Positions 20,493 through 31,790 of a DNA stretch of 64,000 nucleotides are shown here, piece after piece (positions within the stretch are counted from its first letter, which is position 1; every line of letters starts with the position of its first letter). The stretch covers positions 66,252,370-66,316,369 of the forward strand of contig CM055096.1 of the NCBI GenBank assembly GCA_029204225.1, in the 5' to 3' direction. Source of the DNA: Diphasiastrum complanatum. Lineage: Eukaryota; Streptophyta; Lycopodiopsida; Lycopodiales; Lycopodiaceae. The position numbers and the translations under genes are program-made. The notes beneath the pieces are model-generated. The model made no database searches. It had not been told where the DNA came from and saw only the letters and a list, made by a program, of their open reading frames with translations.

Positions 20493-23400
20493 ATGGATTG
20501 GATTTCGATAGGAGCGTTAATTATTGCAGTAGCAATGCCAGTGGCTTTGGGATTCCTAGCAACATCTATAAGTCCGGGTGCTAATACCGGTAAGAATTCT
20601 TTTTCAAGAAATATTTTATGCGCCATCTTCACTGTAAGAATGCTCACAGATAATTTGTCACAAAGATATTAGTGTTGTAGAGAGAGGCTCTACTTAGTAC
20701 TTACTTTGCACTTGTCCTGGCATCACCTTCCTAAAACCAGATTAAGCCGTTGTAAGCATATATATTGGAATTGGGGCTCTCCCTGCACAATTTATAAGGT
20801 CCATGCATTAGCTAGGATCTTGCTTCTTAAGTCAAGCTCACATGCACTACCAAGACAAGTAGTTGGTTAAAGAAAAATGAGCAATGATACATACTGTTTT
20901 TTAAATTGATGAGGAAATATGACCCAAGAAAAGCATTTATTAGGCTTTTTGATGTGAACACATGCAGATTGGTACAGATCATTGAACAAACCACCATGGA
21001 CTCCTCCAGTATGTGCTTTGTACCTTTGAACTGCTTTATGCTCTCAGTTCACTGCAAATTGCTTTTCCAAAAATGTTTTCATGATACGTTCCTCTCGTCA
21101 GGTTTGCTAGGTCGTGAATTATATCACATCTGGATTCTGCGCTGATTTAGCAAGTTTTTGAAGTAATAACGAGGTCGTTTCGAAGTTGTCCGAATGCTAT
21201 TCCTATTTACTGTTCAATTGACTACTGGCAGTTTACATTGCCAATATCCAGAACTGGGTCTTTCCTCTAATGTGGACTATACTGTACATCCTGATGGGAG
21301 GGGCTTCTTGGCTGATTTGGAAAGAGGGAGGTATGAAATCTATTTGCACACTACTTACATCAGTTGCATCGTCATGTCGTTTGTTTTTTATTTCTGTCCC
21401 CGTCGCCGCGAGAGAGAGAGAGAGAGAGAGATCTGTTGTTAATTGCGAGTTGAAAAGATAGATTACAAGGTTGAGACCTTCATTATGGCAAAGTAAAACG
21501 TAACGAGGGGTAACTTAACAAAGTTCTGATATATCCAATCTCAAAATGAGAAAAGCAATGTCCTAGCTAGCTTTACACAAGCTGCCTATCTGGACTGTCT
21601 GATCTTTTGATGTGGCAGTGTGTAATACTTACTTGTTCGCTACTTGACGTTTGCTTACGTCTTCATGTCCTGTGGAATTTTCACATGCAATTGTGTTATC
21701 TTTGCAAATGTGTACGTACTACGTAAGCTATTTTGTACAGCATAATTAATTGTCAAAGCTTTATTTGCCACTGTTGGAATTTTCCCTTAATAAACAACTA
21801 CTTTTTCGAGTGCGTTCCTCATGTCATTATGTTTCCATTGACAAACATATGCACCATCATTCTATATTTGAAATTAGCTTTTCTGTTCAGACTCACAAAG
21901 AAAAACTCTGCATAGCTGTGCCACTAGATGCTCGAGAGGAAACATTCTTTTGTTTTGACTTGCAGCTCCTCACAGAAATTATGTTGTGATCAAAAGTCTG
22001 TCTGTGTCACCTGCTCTCAATAATTTTTACAGGTTCCTTATGCTTATTTAAGAAAGGTTTGGTGATTATGTAGCTTTCCTTCTGTTAATACTTGGCAGTT
22101 TGAAGAAACACTGGGGCTGTGTGTAAGTTTGTAAGGTTTATGATTCTTCTATCTCTTGCAAATGGTTGAGTTCTTTTCTGCAACGTAACTTTTCAGATTG
22201 ATCTTAAGTCTTATATTTTGAAATCTGCAGGTTTTAAGACACAGGCACTACCATTAGGATTCTATATTGCCCAGGTAAAATTTAATTGAATTCTTAAGTA
22301 TATCAGCTATGTGTTCCAATAGCTTTACAGAGCATGAATACTGACCAGGATATTGTGCTATAAGTCAGAATTGAAGCATTCCTTGCCTTGTTTCCAAAGC
22401 CAGATAGAAATTGTGGATTTATGTATATTACCAGAAAACTGACAGATTTTTCAAAACTGGCAGCTAATTCTCAATTTCCTGTGGACTCCACTGTTCTTTG
22501 GACTGCGTTACTTTGTAAGTACTAATCTATACAAAGTTCAAATGTTTTTATAAGATCTTTCATTCTAGTTGCACTTCTAGTACCTTCTAGTGGGATATGT
22601 CTCTTCAACATTATGAAAACTCTTTTCAATCTAGTCGCAGTTCCTAGTAGCTTTTAGTGGGAAATATTTGTTCAGCATGGAGAGACATATCCAAAAGATC
22701 TCATCAATCTGGTTGCGCTACGAGTACTTTGCGCTACGAGTACTTTGTTTTGTCAGTGCTGCATATTTTCAAGGGTATCCTCAATGTTATTTGGTTTAAT
22801 CGCAGGGCCTTGCCTTTGTGGAAATTGTACTTATGTGGGTGGCGATATTGGTAACCATTATTTTGTTCTGGCCTGTGAATCACGCTGCTGCTTATATGCT
22901 TTTGCCCTACATAATCTGGTGAGTTTGTCACTTAGAGTGTTGCAAAAATAGCTCCCTAATTAAGTCTGATATTTGAGGTTTGACATCTATCAATAAATAT
23001 CAAAACTGCATTGGGAATTGAACCCTTTTTTAATAAAGAATTACTGTAGATAATGACAATAAAAGTTCCTTCAAATTCATAGTCTAAAAGCAATCTAACA
23101 ACAGCCTATACAGATTCTATTTGAGTACTCTATTCGCAAACAGAGTTACAGAACCCTGCTTCTGATAGCTAATTATCATGATCAGGTGTTGGCCAAAAAT
23201 GGAGACAAAATTCATTTGACACGTAAATCAAGGGCCTTGATTAGCAGTGCTTGTAGAAAATTCTGTGATCATGCAAGGTTCTTTTGGTTGACTGGCCTCT
23301 GAAATAGGGGTTACTAAAACCACTGGATTTTTTTTAACTTTTGAGAGGCTGCTATTTTTGAACAGCCAGAGGGACAAATTTTCCCTGGCTCCTTTATTTG

Positions 23401-23708
23401 TATGTTCTTAAAGATTCGGGAATTGTTTTTAGTTTGTATGAAATTTATGAGTACTTTTCTGCAGAGCTTGATAAAATTAACTTGGTTGATATTGCAGGGT
23501 AACTCTAGCAGCATCAATCAATCTTTATGTTTGGATAAGGAACCCTAAACAGGGTCGCCCTACTTATCAAGATATTTCGAGACCACTGAAAGATACCGTT
23601 TCACATCGATCGGATGTGGAGCACATAACAAGTCAACGTAGAAGAAGAAGTCCTCTCACCTTTCCTTTTGGTACTATTGTTGGTGAACAATGGGCATCCA
23701 ATGATTGA
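20493..23708 (+). CDS. TSPO: TspO/MBR family (translocator protein, TSPO) membrane protein, seven coding exons
   Basis: Exons: 20493-20589, 20968-21008, 21252-21330, 22231-22274, 22464-22514, 22806-22918 and 23498-23708. All introns are GT-AG, phases agree, and the joined frame is 211 residues. Family motifs appear in order: WYRSLNKPPWTPPNWVFPLM (34-53) spanning exons 2-3; WTILYILMGGASWLIWKEGG (54-73); ALPLGFYIAQ (78-87); NFLWTPLFFGLR (91-102); GLAFVEIVLMW (105-115); LLPYIIW (136-142) and the helix-5 end INLYVWIRNP. Five membrane helices are expected. TSPO proteins bind tetrapyrroles and sterols. In plants they sit in ER/Golgi membranes, are stress- or ABA-induced and are degraded by autophagy; animal forms are in the outer mitochondrial membrane. 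The C-terminal tail (about 155-211), with an RRRRSP segment, is longer than in animal or bacterial members. An in-frame stop precedes the ATG in the same exon. The gene looks intact and is the only convincing host gene here. Confidence 0.92.
21409..21431 (+). repeat. Short (GA)n tract inside TSPO intron 3
   Basis: About eleven GA units lie roughly 80 bp into the intron that follows exon 3 (intron 21331-22230, the longest but one). Confidence 0.9.
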
Positions 23709-23859
23709 CAAGATGTTCATCTACAAAACTGTGGAGCATAGTTACAAGAGCATTGCTTATGAATGCTAATGTTCGAAATAACTAAAACTCCACAAGAAAT
23801 GTAGGAGTTATTTGTCATTGAGAGTTTTGAAAGTGATGCATCTGGTATGATGTACAATG

Positions 23860-24290
23860 TTTGTAGTGTCTTTCACCCGAATACTCTTCCAAGAATGCCT
23901 TCACATGTATCTACTTGAGATGGCAGCAGTAGAGATGCAAACCACAAGAGCAAAAGCAAGAGAGAGAGGGAGAGAGAGCACGAAGAGTGAAACCTAGGGT
24001 TGTAGGATCGTTCCTTTTATAGACATTCCAGTACCTCTTAGTGCACCAGGTGCTTGAAGATGCTCATCGTTAGATGGAATCCTTGTATTGTGCACTAACC
24101 ATTGCGTCGATGAAAACTAAGTTTTCCACCAAAAGATAAGATGTAATTTTTTTTTAAACTTTTCTTTGAGGCCATGTTTCTAAGATTTAGCAAAGTAAGG
24201 CATTTTCATTGGTATAGTATCATAAGGAAAAAGGATTTTTTATAATGTTTCGAAAATCGAACGACGTGTAGTACCAATATAGTAGAGTTC

Positions 24291-24292
<2 letters not shown>
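23860..24292 (+). repeat. Dispersed repeat, left module Y, copy 1
   Basis: It matches 48095-48509 over its whole length. Shared blocks include 'gaatactcttccaagaatgc', 'gatggcagcagtagaga', 'gtgaaacctagggttgtag' and 'gccatgtttctaagattt'. It begins about 150 bp after the TSPO stop codon and runs into a GA tract. It contains 'cttttatagacattcc', a possible TATA-like site. I see no coding potential or terminal repeats. Confidence 0.7.

Positions 24293-24351
<59 letters not shown>
24293..24351 (+). repeat. (GA)29 microsatellite
   Basis: A pure GA tract joining left module Y (23860-24292) to a right arm (24352-24445) that matches the right arm of the copy at 9544. Confidence 0.95.
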
Positions 24352-24354
<3 letters not shown>

Positions 24355-24689
24355 AAACCCACCAACCATACCCACAGTTAGCAAGGTATCTCAGGGGGCA
24401 GTTAGCACCCCTAAGATGGAGTGCTAACTGTCCACCAAGAGAAAATCCGCATTTTTTGGTAGTGCAAACAAACCAGGGAACATGTTGTGCATGAATATTT
24501 TGTTGATGATTCTGTATAGTCTTCCTTTCATAAAGTCTTTTTTTTGACATTTATACTCTCAAAGCATCATATATACTCTCAAAGCATCTATTATAGTAAC
24601 GTAAATGCAAAAACATCTTCCCTTTATTTCTTTTAACCAAAAGTCATCGCTACCAACTACACTGACCTCCAATATCTAAGATTTTCAAT

Positions 24690-25700
24690 ATCCTCCTGTA
24701 CATGGATCAATCGCGGTAATAGTTCAGCTTTTCGATAGGAAGATCATCTTTGCCACCACTGCTTTGTCCCTCATTGCCTCTACTTGGAAAGCATTTCCTC
24801 TTCTTGTTGCCATTGCCTGATATAACCGAACTTGGATTATTCAAATTGAAGGAACTTGTTTTTCTACTTGTATTATGGAAGTATTTATCTTGTAAGGTAG
24901 AGAAGCTAGGCTTTTTAATAAGGTGTTCATATTTCTTATATATTTTCAGCATCGCCAAGGTGTGCAAGTAGTTTGGCAATAGGGTTTAGGGAAAGTTCAA
25001 TGTCGGCTTCAATCATATGTTGTCCGATGTACATAAAGGTAAGGTGGGCTTTAACAACATCTCTAGTAGGTTTATGAAGCCACAAAAAGAAAGCATTGAG
25101 TTGGTTCTGTAAAGATGCACCAGGAAAAAAAATTGACAAGGTTGTTTATCATATACCAAATAGCGTGATCAAACCAAATGATAGAAGAGTTGTTTTTACA
25201 TTTGTCCCCACATTTGCATTTAAAGAAGGGTCTTTTCTAGTTTCAGATTCTAGCTTGATGCAGGTTCATCCTATTGCAACCGGTCTCAAAATGGCCTCTA
25301 GTTCTAGCCCAGGTTTGTTCAGAAGGATATCTAGTAGGTTCAAATCTGCTCATCTTAATGACAGTATCAAAAGCAATAGGCACATCAAAGGAGGGATTCT
25401 TATGCAAAGATGCAAGCTTGCATGCTTGAACTTCGGCTTCAGTAAGATGGGTAAGAGCAATTTAGAGTTCAATATAAATGGGTGCCGAAAATTTCACAGA
25501 AGGGAGGCTCCAAAGCTTATAGGCAGATTTGGCAGATTTAAACTCAATAGTACGATTAGGTACAAAGGAACTTGGCAACTTTTGGATTGGCAGAATTCAA
25601 AGGCAGACTGATTGTCGACTTCATAGATTTCTTGAGAGAAAGATTCCAATTGGGAAGCACTATCTTCATCAAGGTCTTCGGTAAAGATCAAGGGATGAGG
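24690..25700 (-). pseudogene. Unidentified repeated protein remnant, copy 2
   Basis: Minus-strand pieces give an acidic region (FTEDLDEDSASQLESF), then SAYKLWSLPSVKFSAPIY, AFDTVIKMSRFEPTRYPSEQ, KCKCGDKCKNNSSIIWFDH, QNQLNAFFLWLHKPTRDVVK (24936-25139) and KKPSFSTLQDKYFHNTSRK (24707-24979). Several frames are used, so it is broken. Order and spacing match 17060-17850. The combined original would have exceeded 300 residues. I recognise no catalytic motif; the CxCxxxC element is the only hint of a metal or nucleic-acid-binding site. It could be retroelement- or pararetrovirus-derived, but I cannot support either. Confidence 0.45.
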
Positions 25701-26378
25701 TGAGGTAGGAGGTTTAGTAAGGGTAGGGGTATCAACAGGAAGGTCGTCATTTTCTTTTTTTAAACAGACAAATATGTAAATTGTAAAATCTTTCAGTTAG
25801 AGAGATCCATATATAATTTTTTCAACCATGGTCAACGTTTCCTTCTTTTTAATGAAATCCATATATATTTTGATCCAATCCATAGTAGTCATAAGTCGAC
25901 AAGGCAAAAAATTTTATCATCAGGTTCAACAACATCACAAGTAGCTTTATCATAAGAAGTAATAAGTTTGTGAACATCAACAGCTTTTTTCATGCAACAT
26001 ATTGTTGGAATTCGATACTCAGCCTCAAATCCATTTATTAATGAGCATCCTAAAAACTTTACAATAACCAGAAAACATAAGGCTCGAGTATTTTTTTTAG
26101 AAGATCAAAAAATCCAGTATCGAATTTTTTTAATCCAATGTCAAGCCTAATAAATAGAGCTTTTTCGACCTTTGATCGGACGGATCGAGGCAGAATTATC
26201 CGAACGTCTTTGACCCTGGATCGGGTCTAATTTTTTTGGCCCTTAAAAATCTGACCCCTGACTATATTTTTTGACCCAATATAAAATTGATCATTTGTAT
26301 ACTTTTCGATACTTTGTAAAATTTGATACTGTTGGCGACCCAATGACTTCGCGTTGACAGTCCGCCTAAATTGTACAT
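25700..26378. other. No recognisable gene
   Basis: AT-rich sequence between the protein remnant and a minus-strand Gypsy LTR. I see nothing further in it. Confidence 0.35.
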
Positions 26379-26993
26379 TGTAGTGGGTTTATTTCCTATC
26401 CTATCCTCAACCCAAGATCCAAGCACTCAAGCATCAAGGAGATGAAGCTAGTTGTCACACGTAGGTTCGATCCCGTGAGAGCGATAACATAACTCAAAAT
26501 TCAACATATATGAAAGATCCACATTTAACTCTAACATCCATTAACACTACATCCATTAACCCTAAGATTCACCATGATAATAGCTTACTCTTTCTCTCTC
26601 TCCCTTTCTCTCTCAGAATAAACATAAGAAATATAAATCCCAATAATATTCAAATCCAACAATTAGCAAATACAACAATAGCATGAGAGATGGAGGAATA
26701 GAGTTAGAGAGCAAGGACATTCACAAGTCCATTCCATAAGAGAACCAATCTGCTTGTATTGAAATGAAGATTTGAACATGAGGAGCAACTCGAGTTTGCC
26801 CCTATTTATAGTGGAGAGGAGGGCCTTGGCCTCAAAATCCTATTGGCCCATTTCTACCTCCCTAACTATTCAAATTTAAAAAAGAGTGAGAACCCATTCA
26901 ATAATTGGAGAGAAATAATTTGAAATTGAAATTGAACCAATTTTGGTGGGAGACCCAACTTTATTCCCTAATTTGACATTTAGGCCTGCGACA
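26379..26993 (-). repeat. Gypsy LTR (element G), minus orientation
   Basis: Read on the minus strand it contains a TATA-like 'actataaatagggg', 'caatacaagcagatt', 'gtgaatgtccttgctctcta', 'gttaatggatgtagtgttaa' and the terminus 'cccactaca'. The same series appears on the plus strand at 31880-32223 and 37235-37667. The boundary at 26993 is the likely TGTCGC start but is less certain than the end at 26379. Confidence 0.75.
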
Positions 26994-28660
26994 TTAAAAG
27001 TCCCGCAAAAAGGCACGCGAGGACTCATGCAGGTGTTGTTGCAAAAAACTTTTGATTTGGTCCTCGACGCTGATGGGCCTTTGAAACAACAGTGTGGTCC
27101 CTGATGTGGATGGACTTGTTTGTGGAGCTGGTAGGACCTCTTCAACCTCTGGCGCTCCTCCCTGATTCCTGAATCCATAGCTGCATCCAATTCTGCCTGA
27201 TCATGTTGTTGAGGTGAGAATTGTGGCATGACCGAAACTTCAAGTTGTGGATTTGACTCTAAAACCTGGGAGGTTGCCTTCTCATAATCTGTGATGATTT
27301 ATTTGGCCTTTGCCAGTTCTGTTGAGGTCGTGCCTTTGAATATGTCGAATCGGCTCTGAAATCCTTGCAAGGCCACTCGATAGGTTTCAACTTTGAACAA
27401 ATAGTTGATTTCCGTCGGTGTGACCGGATGATCAGGAATTTGTGTGTAAAGATATGTATCACGCTCAAGGGTGGTCACATCCAATTCACCTTGCAGACGT
27501 GTGTGATTTTGTTCAACTATCTGTAATTGTCCTTGTAATAGCAGTACTTGCTATTTTGCATCCTTCACAGTTTGATCTGTCAAGGTATTTTGGAGTTGTG
27601 CCATGTAATCCTCTAGGCGATCTGCTGTTTGTTGTGCTTCCTTCTTCTCAGCTTCAGATTTGGCTTCATGTTGTAAATTGGCGATCTTGAGCTCTCTATC
27701 CAGCCGGATGATCTTCTGGCTGATTAAAGTGTATTCATAACCCAAATCTGAGATGCGTTGCTCTATTTCTTTTTTCTTATCAAGCATAGACTAGATCACT
27801 TGCACAAGGTTTGAAAGTGAACCAAGAGCATTACCAAAATCTACTAAGGTGGAGGTGGTAGCAGCAAGAGGAACTGGTGGTACTGTTCTTGTTTGGCGTG
27901 GAGGTGGTGCCGACAATTCTTCTTCTTCGAAGATATCCTCTTCCTCAAACCCTTCAGGCACCGTGGCATCGAACTGCTTCGGAGATTTAACCGCATGGAC
28001 GACCCAAATAGTGTCTGATGCATGATCAACGATGATATCTTGTTGATCTATCTGAAAAATAGAATAAAAAATATTATCGGAATCATGGACTTGTCCGAAT
28101 CCTCTTCTAGGGGATTGGGGATCAAAGTGTCCTAGAATTTCGGACATCTCAAAAATTTTTGAAGCTCCCAGGGGTTCGAAATCATCGAACATATCCATAA
28201 ATGCTTGGGTATTCGGTGACATCGCTCGAATTTGTGGAGATGTGGTGGCCTGGGTAGTTGTGACTGGAATGATAGCTCCAATACTCACAGATTGATCCTA
28301 TGAGGAAGTAGAGGCAAGAGAAGCATCGGTGGATTGGAAAATGGTTAGCTCAGTGCGAATCGCAGCAAGAGGTGGAAGCGCAGCTAAAGAGATTTGCCTA
28401 GTCCGACGACGTGACGTGGGAGGCGAGTCAGGTATAACAACTTTGCTGTGTACATGACGGCGACTGTGTGAGCTTGAGGCTTGGTGAGACGACTCGGTCG
28501 ATGCTTCTTTGTAGATAGACAGCAAGGAATCGGCATTGAACCCATGAATCTTGTCCTCCAGGTTTGAAGTGGATAAGAGAGAGAGAAGAGAGCCAGCCGC
28601 AAATTGCTACTTAGTATTCTCTTTGATAGCCCTCTTCAACTCCCCAAAGATCATGTTATA
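26994..28660 (-). pseudogene. Long accessory reading frame beside the Gypsy LTR, coiled-coil protein remnant
   Basis: One minus-strand frame runs about 550 codons and is broken by only five stops: four TAG (near 28604, 28295, 27788, 27548) and one TAA (near 27296). Order: Ser/Arg-rich start (SSHSRRHVHSK; PTSRRRTRQ), a central part with acidic runs (GFEEEDIFEEEELSAPPPRQ), then about 110 residues of likely coiled coil (DKKKEIEQRISDLGYEY; KSEAEKKEAQQTADRLEDY; QGQLQIVEQNHTRLQGELDV), and a C-terminal part reaching the LTR. No gag, protease, RT or integrase motif is present. Position just before a 3' LTR fits the accessory ORFs known from plant Tat/Ogre and Athila Gypsy elements. The function is unknown. 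A Copia insertion (28686-31572) appears to split it from its start at 31677. Confidence 0.55.
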
Positions 28661-28908
28661 CTAGTTGTAGGGTTCTAATAGGCCAGTGTTGCATTTCTGT
28701 TCCTACATGCCTACGCTCAAAGCTTCGAGCTTCCATTGCCATGGTCCTCCCCACGTTTTATGACATAGTATCAGAGTGGACATTTCAGTAATCTGCATTT
28801 CTACTGCGGATTATCAGTATTGTTTCTATCAAGATGTCTTTCTAGCAAACGCGCAGCCAACAGTATTTCGACAATTATTGTTTCTACCAACGATCTCGTT
28901 CAACCAGA

Positions 28909-29736
28909 ATGGATCTATCATCTACGTCATCTCTCATTGACAAACTCGATAGAGATAACTACCATCTCTTGAAATTCAAGATGAAGGTTATACTTATAGC
29001 CAAATAACTGTGGGACATCGTTGATGGCACAGAGCTCAAACCAGAAGGTGATAAAGCCATCATCACCAATTGGAGACTAAGAGATGGCAAAGCATTTGCC
29101 ATGATCACCCTCAACATCAAGGATACTCAAATCAGCCACATACGTGCTGCTCAGACTGCTAAGAATGCATGGGTCATCCTAGCAACTCTCTACGACATCA
29201 AAGATGTTACTTCCAAGCTTCATCTGAGGAAGAAATTTTTCACCCTAAGAATGTTTGATGCAGATAGTGTTTCGAGTCATCTCAACACCTTCAAAGTTCT
29301 TATGGAGCAAATGACTGCAACTGGCTCAGTCACAGAAGATTCTGATGCACTCATGACTCTATTATCGAGTCTACCTGAAGCCTACAAAAATTGGGTAATG
29401 ACAATTTCCACCCAGGAGCACCTCACTCTATTAAGAGTAATATCGCCACTTCTACAAGAGGAAATCAGAAAATCAGCATCCTCCTCAGGCTCAAGATCGG
29501 ATCCTCAAGCTTTATATTCAAAAAATCAAAAGTTTAGATCCAAGAGATTTACAAAGTTAGGATATACTGACAAGAAGAGCAACATGCACTTTGGACCAAA
29601 TTTCGGTTCAGGATCGAATTCAAGCTCTTCATCATTTCAACCAGTGCAGAAACTTTTCTGCAGATACTATAAGAGGACTGGCCATGAAATCAAGGACTGC
29701 CGAACTTTGAAATACAACAATGAAAAGAAGAAGTAG
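28909..29736 (+). pseudogene. Element F gag (one nonsense codon)
   Basis: The ATG at 28909 gives MDLSSTSSLIDKLDRDNYHL, a typical Copia gag start. A TAA at 29005-29007 interrupts it, and the frame then continues to 29736. It includes KNAWVILATLYDIKDVTSKL and a knuckle CRYYKRTGHEIKDC (first motif Cys-x2-Cys changed to CRYY). It is related to the minus-strand Copia gag at 42000-42900. Confidence 0.8.
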
Positions 29737-29829
29737 TTCCAACAAGAAGCACATAGTGCTACAACCAGTCACTCAAATCAGCAACAAGAAGAAGATGAAG
29801 CAGCTTTTATGACCAAAGTCGGAGAACAA

Positions 29830-30750
29830 TAGAATATCGATTCCTGGTATCTAGATTTTGGAACAACTCAACACATGACTCACCATCACGACTGGTTCAA
29901 AGACTATAAGTCATTCACCCACTCTTGAGTTGTGCAACTTGGAGACAACACATCACATTCAATCGAAGGTGAAAGATCGATGCAAACTGCTTCCACAGGG
30001 GGAGCTCTCTATTTTCTAACCTTCATCGACTACTTCTCTCGAAGGACTGCTACCTACTTTATGAAGAAAAAATCTGAAGCATTTAAGTTCTTCAAACAGT
30101 TCAAGACATCTTAAAAAAATTACACCCAAAGGAAGATCAAAGCTCTACGCATAGATGGAGGGAGAGAGTACATCTCCACGAAATTCAAGGAGTTTTGTAA
30201 GACCAGTGGAATACATTAACAATATACAACCAACTACTCACCTCAGTCCAATGGTGTAGCTGAACGGAAGAATCGGACACTCATCGACAGTGCCAAGAGC
30301 ATGCTGGCCCATGTCTCTCTTCCAAAGAAATTCTGGATAGAAGTTGTTACTACAGCTGCCTATTTGCATAATCGCTCCATTAACAAAGTTCTGAATGGCA
30401 AGACACCTTATGAGGTGTGGACATGATTGAAACCATCGCTCAAAATTATTCGAGTGTTTGGATACATCGCTTTCGCTCATATCCATGAAGATCTAAGAAG
30501 AAAGCTGGATGATAAGAGCAGGAAGACTATCTTCATCGGCTATTCCCTAGATCACAAGGCATGCAAACTCTACAATTTGGATACCGAGAAGGCATTCACC
30601 AATAGAGATGTCATAGAAAGTGCATAGCAAGGAAGTAGCATTGGATTTCTGTAGAACAAATTACATGGCAGCAGATTACTTCACCAAGGCTCTATCAAAG
30701 GAGCAACATCTCAGATTTAACGATATGTTAAATCTGAAGATCAAGATTTT
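29830..30750 (+). pseudogene. Element F protease-integrase-RNase H remnant
   Basis: The protease site reads SWYLDFGTTQHMTHH, so the catalytic DSG is changed to DFG. A deletion joins this to integrase: GGALYFLTFIDYFSR, INT core with DGGREYIS and SPQSNGVAERKNRTL, and the C-terminal FGYIAFAHIHEDLRRKL to NRDVIESA at 30627. The sequence then jumps to the end of RNase H (ADYFTKALSKEQHLRF). The whole reverse transcriptase is missing and several stops occur. It is non-functional. Confidence 0.85.
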
Positions 30751-30773
30751 TTAGGATCCACATTAAGGGGGAG

Positions 30774-31572
<799 letters not shown>

Positions 31573-31790
31573 TGAGCGACCATGCTTGTGCTAGGGAGCA
31601 TCATGATGTCCGTTGCAGTTGGAACACCACGATGAATGACATAGCGCAAAGATTGTGAGGTATCAGTAGACGACATGATGGTAGAAAGGTAAAGACTGAA
31701 AGGAAGGCACAAGAGTGTATTAGATAGCTGTAGGAAAGTTCTGGTTGCAAAAAAAAATTGCAAAAGCTCTGCTAGCAAAAGTGAGAAATG
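31573..31790 (-). pseudogene. 5' part of the element G accessory frame
   Basis: A minus-strand ATG at 31677 gives MSSTDTSQSLRYVIHRGVPT and runs into the Copia F LTR at 31572. Upstream (31680-31790, read on the minus strand) is pyrimidine-rich with an acceptor-like CCTTTCAG. Its position and Ser/Thr-rich start suit the missing N-terminus of the accessory frame at 26994-28660. Continuity is inferred from layout. Confidence 0.35.

Noticed and set aside
20396-20647. An 83-codon minus-strand frame over TSPO exon 1
   Set aside because: It is antisense to an exon with strong TSPO continuity on the plus strand.
20906-21145. A 79-codon frame over TSPO exon 2
   Set aside because: It is in a different frame from the real exon, which gives WYRSLNKPPWTPP and joins in phase to exons 1 and 3.
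17060-25700. Assignment of the repeated protein to an endogenous pararetrovirus
   Set aside because: I see no reverse transcriptase, protease or coat-type knuckle with it. A Cys-rich motif alone is not enough.
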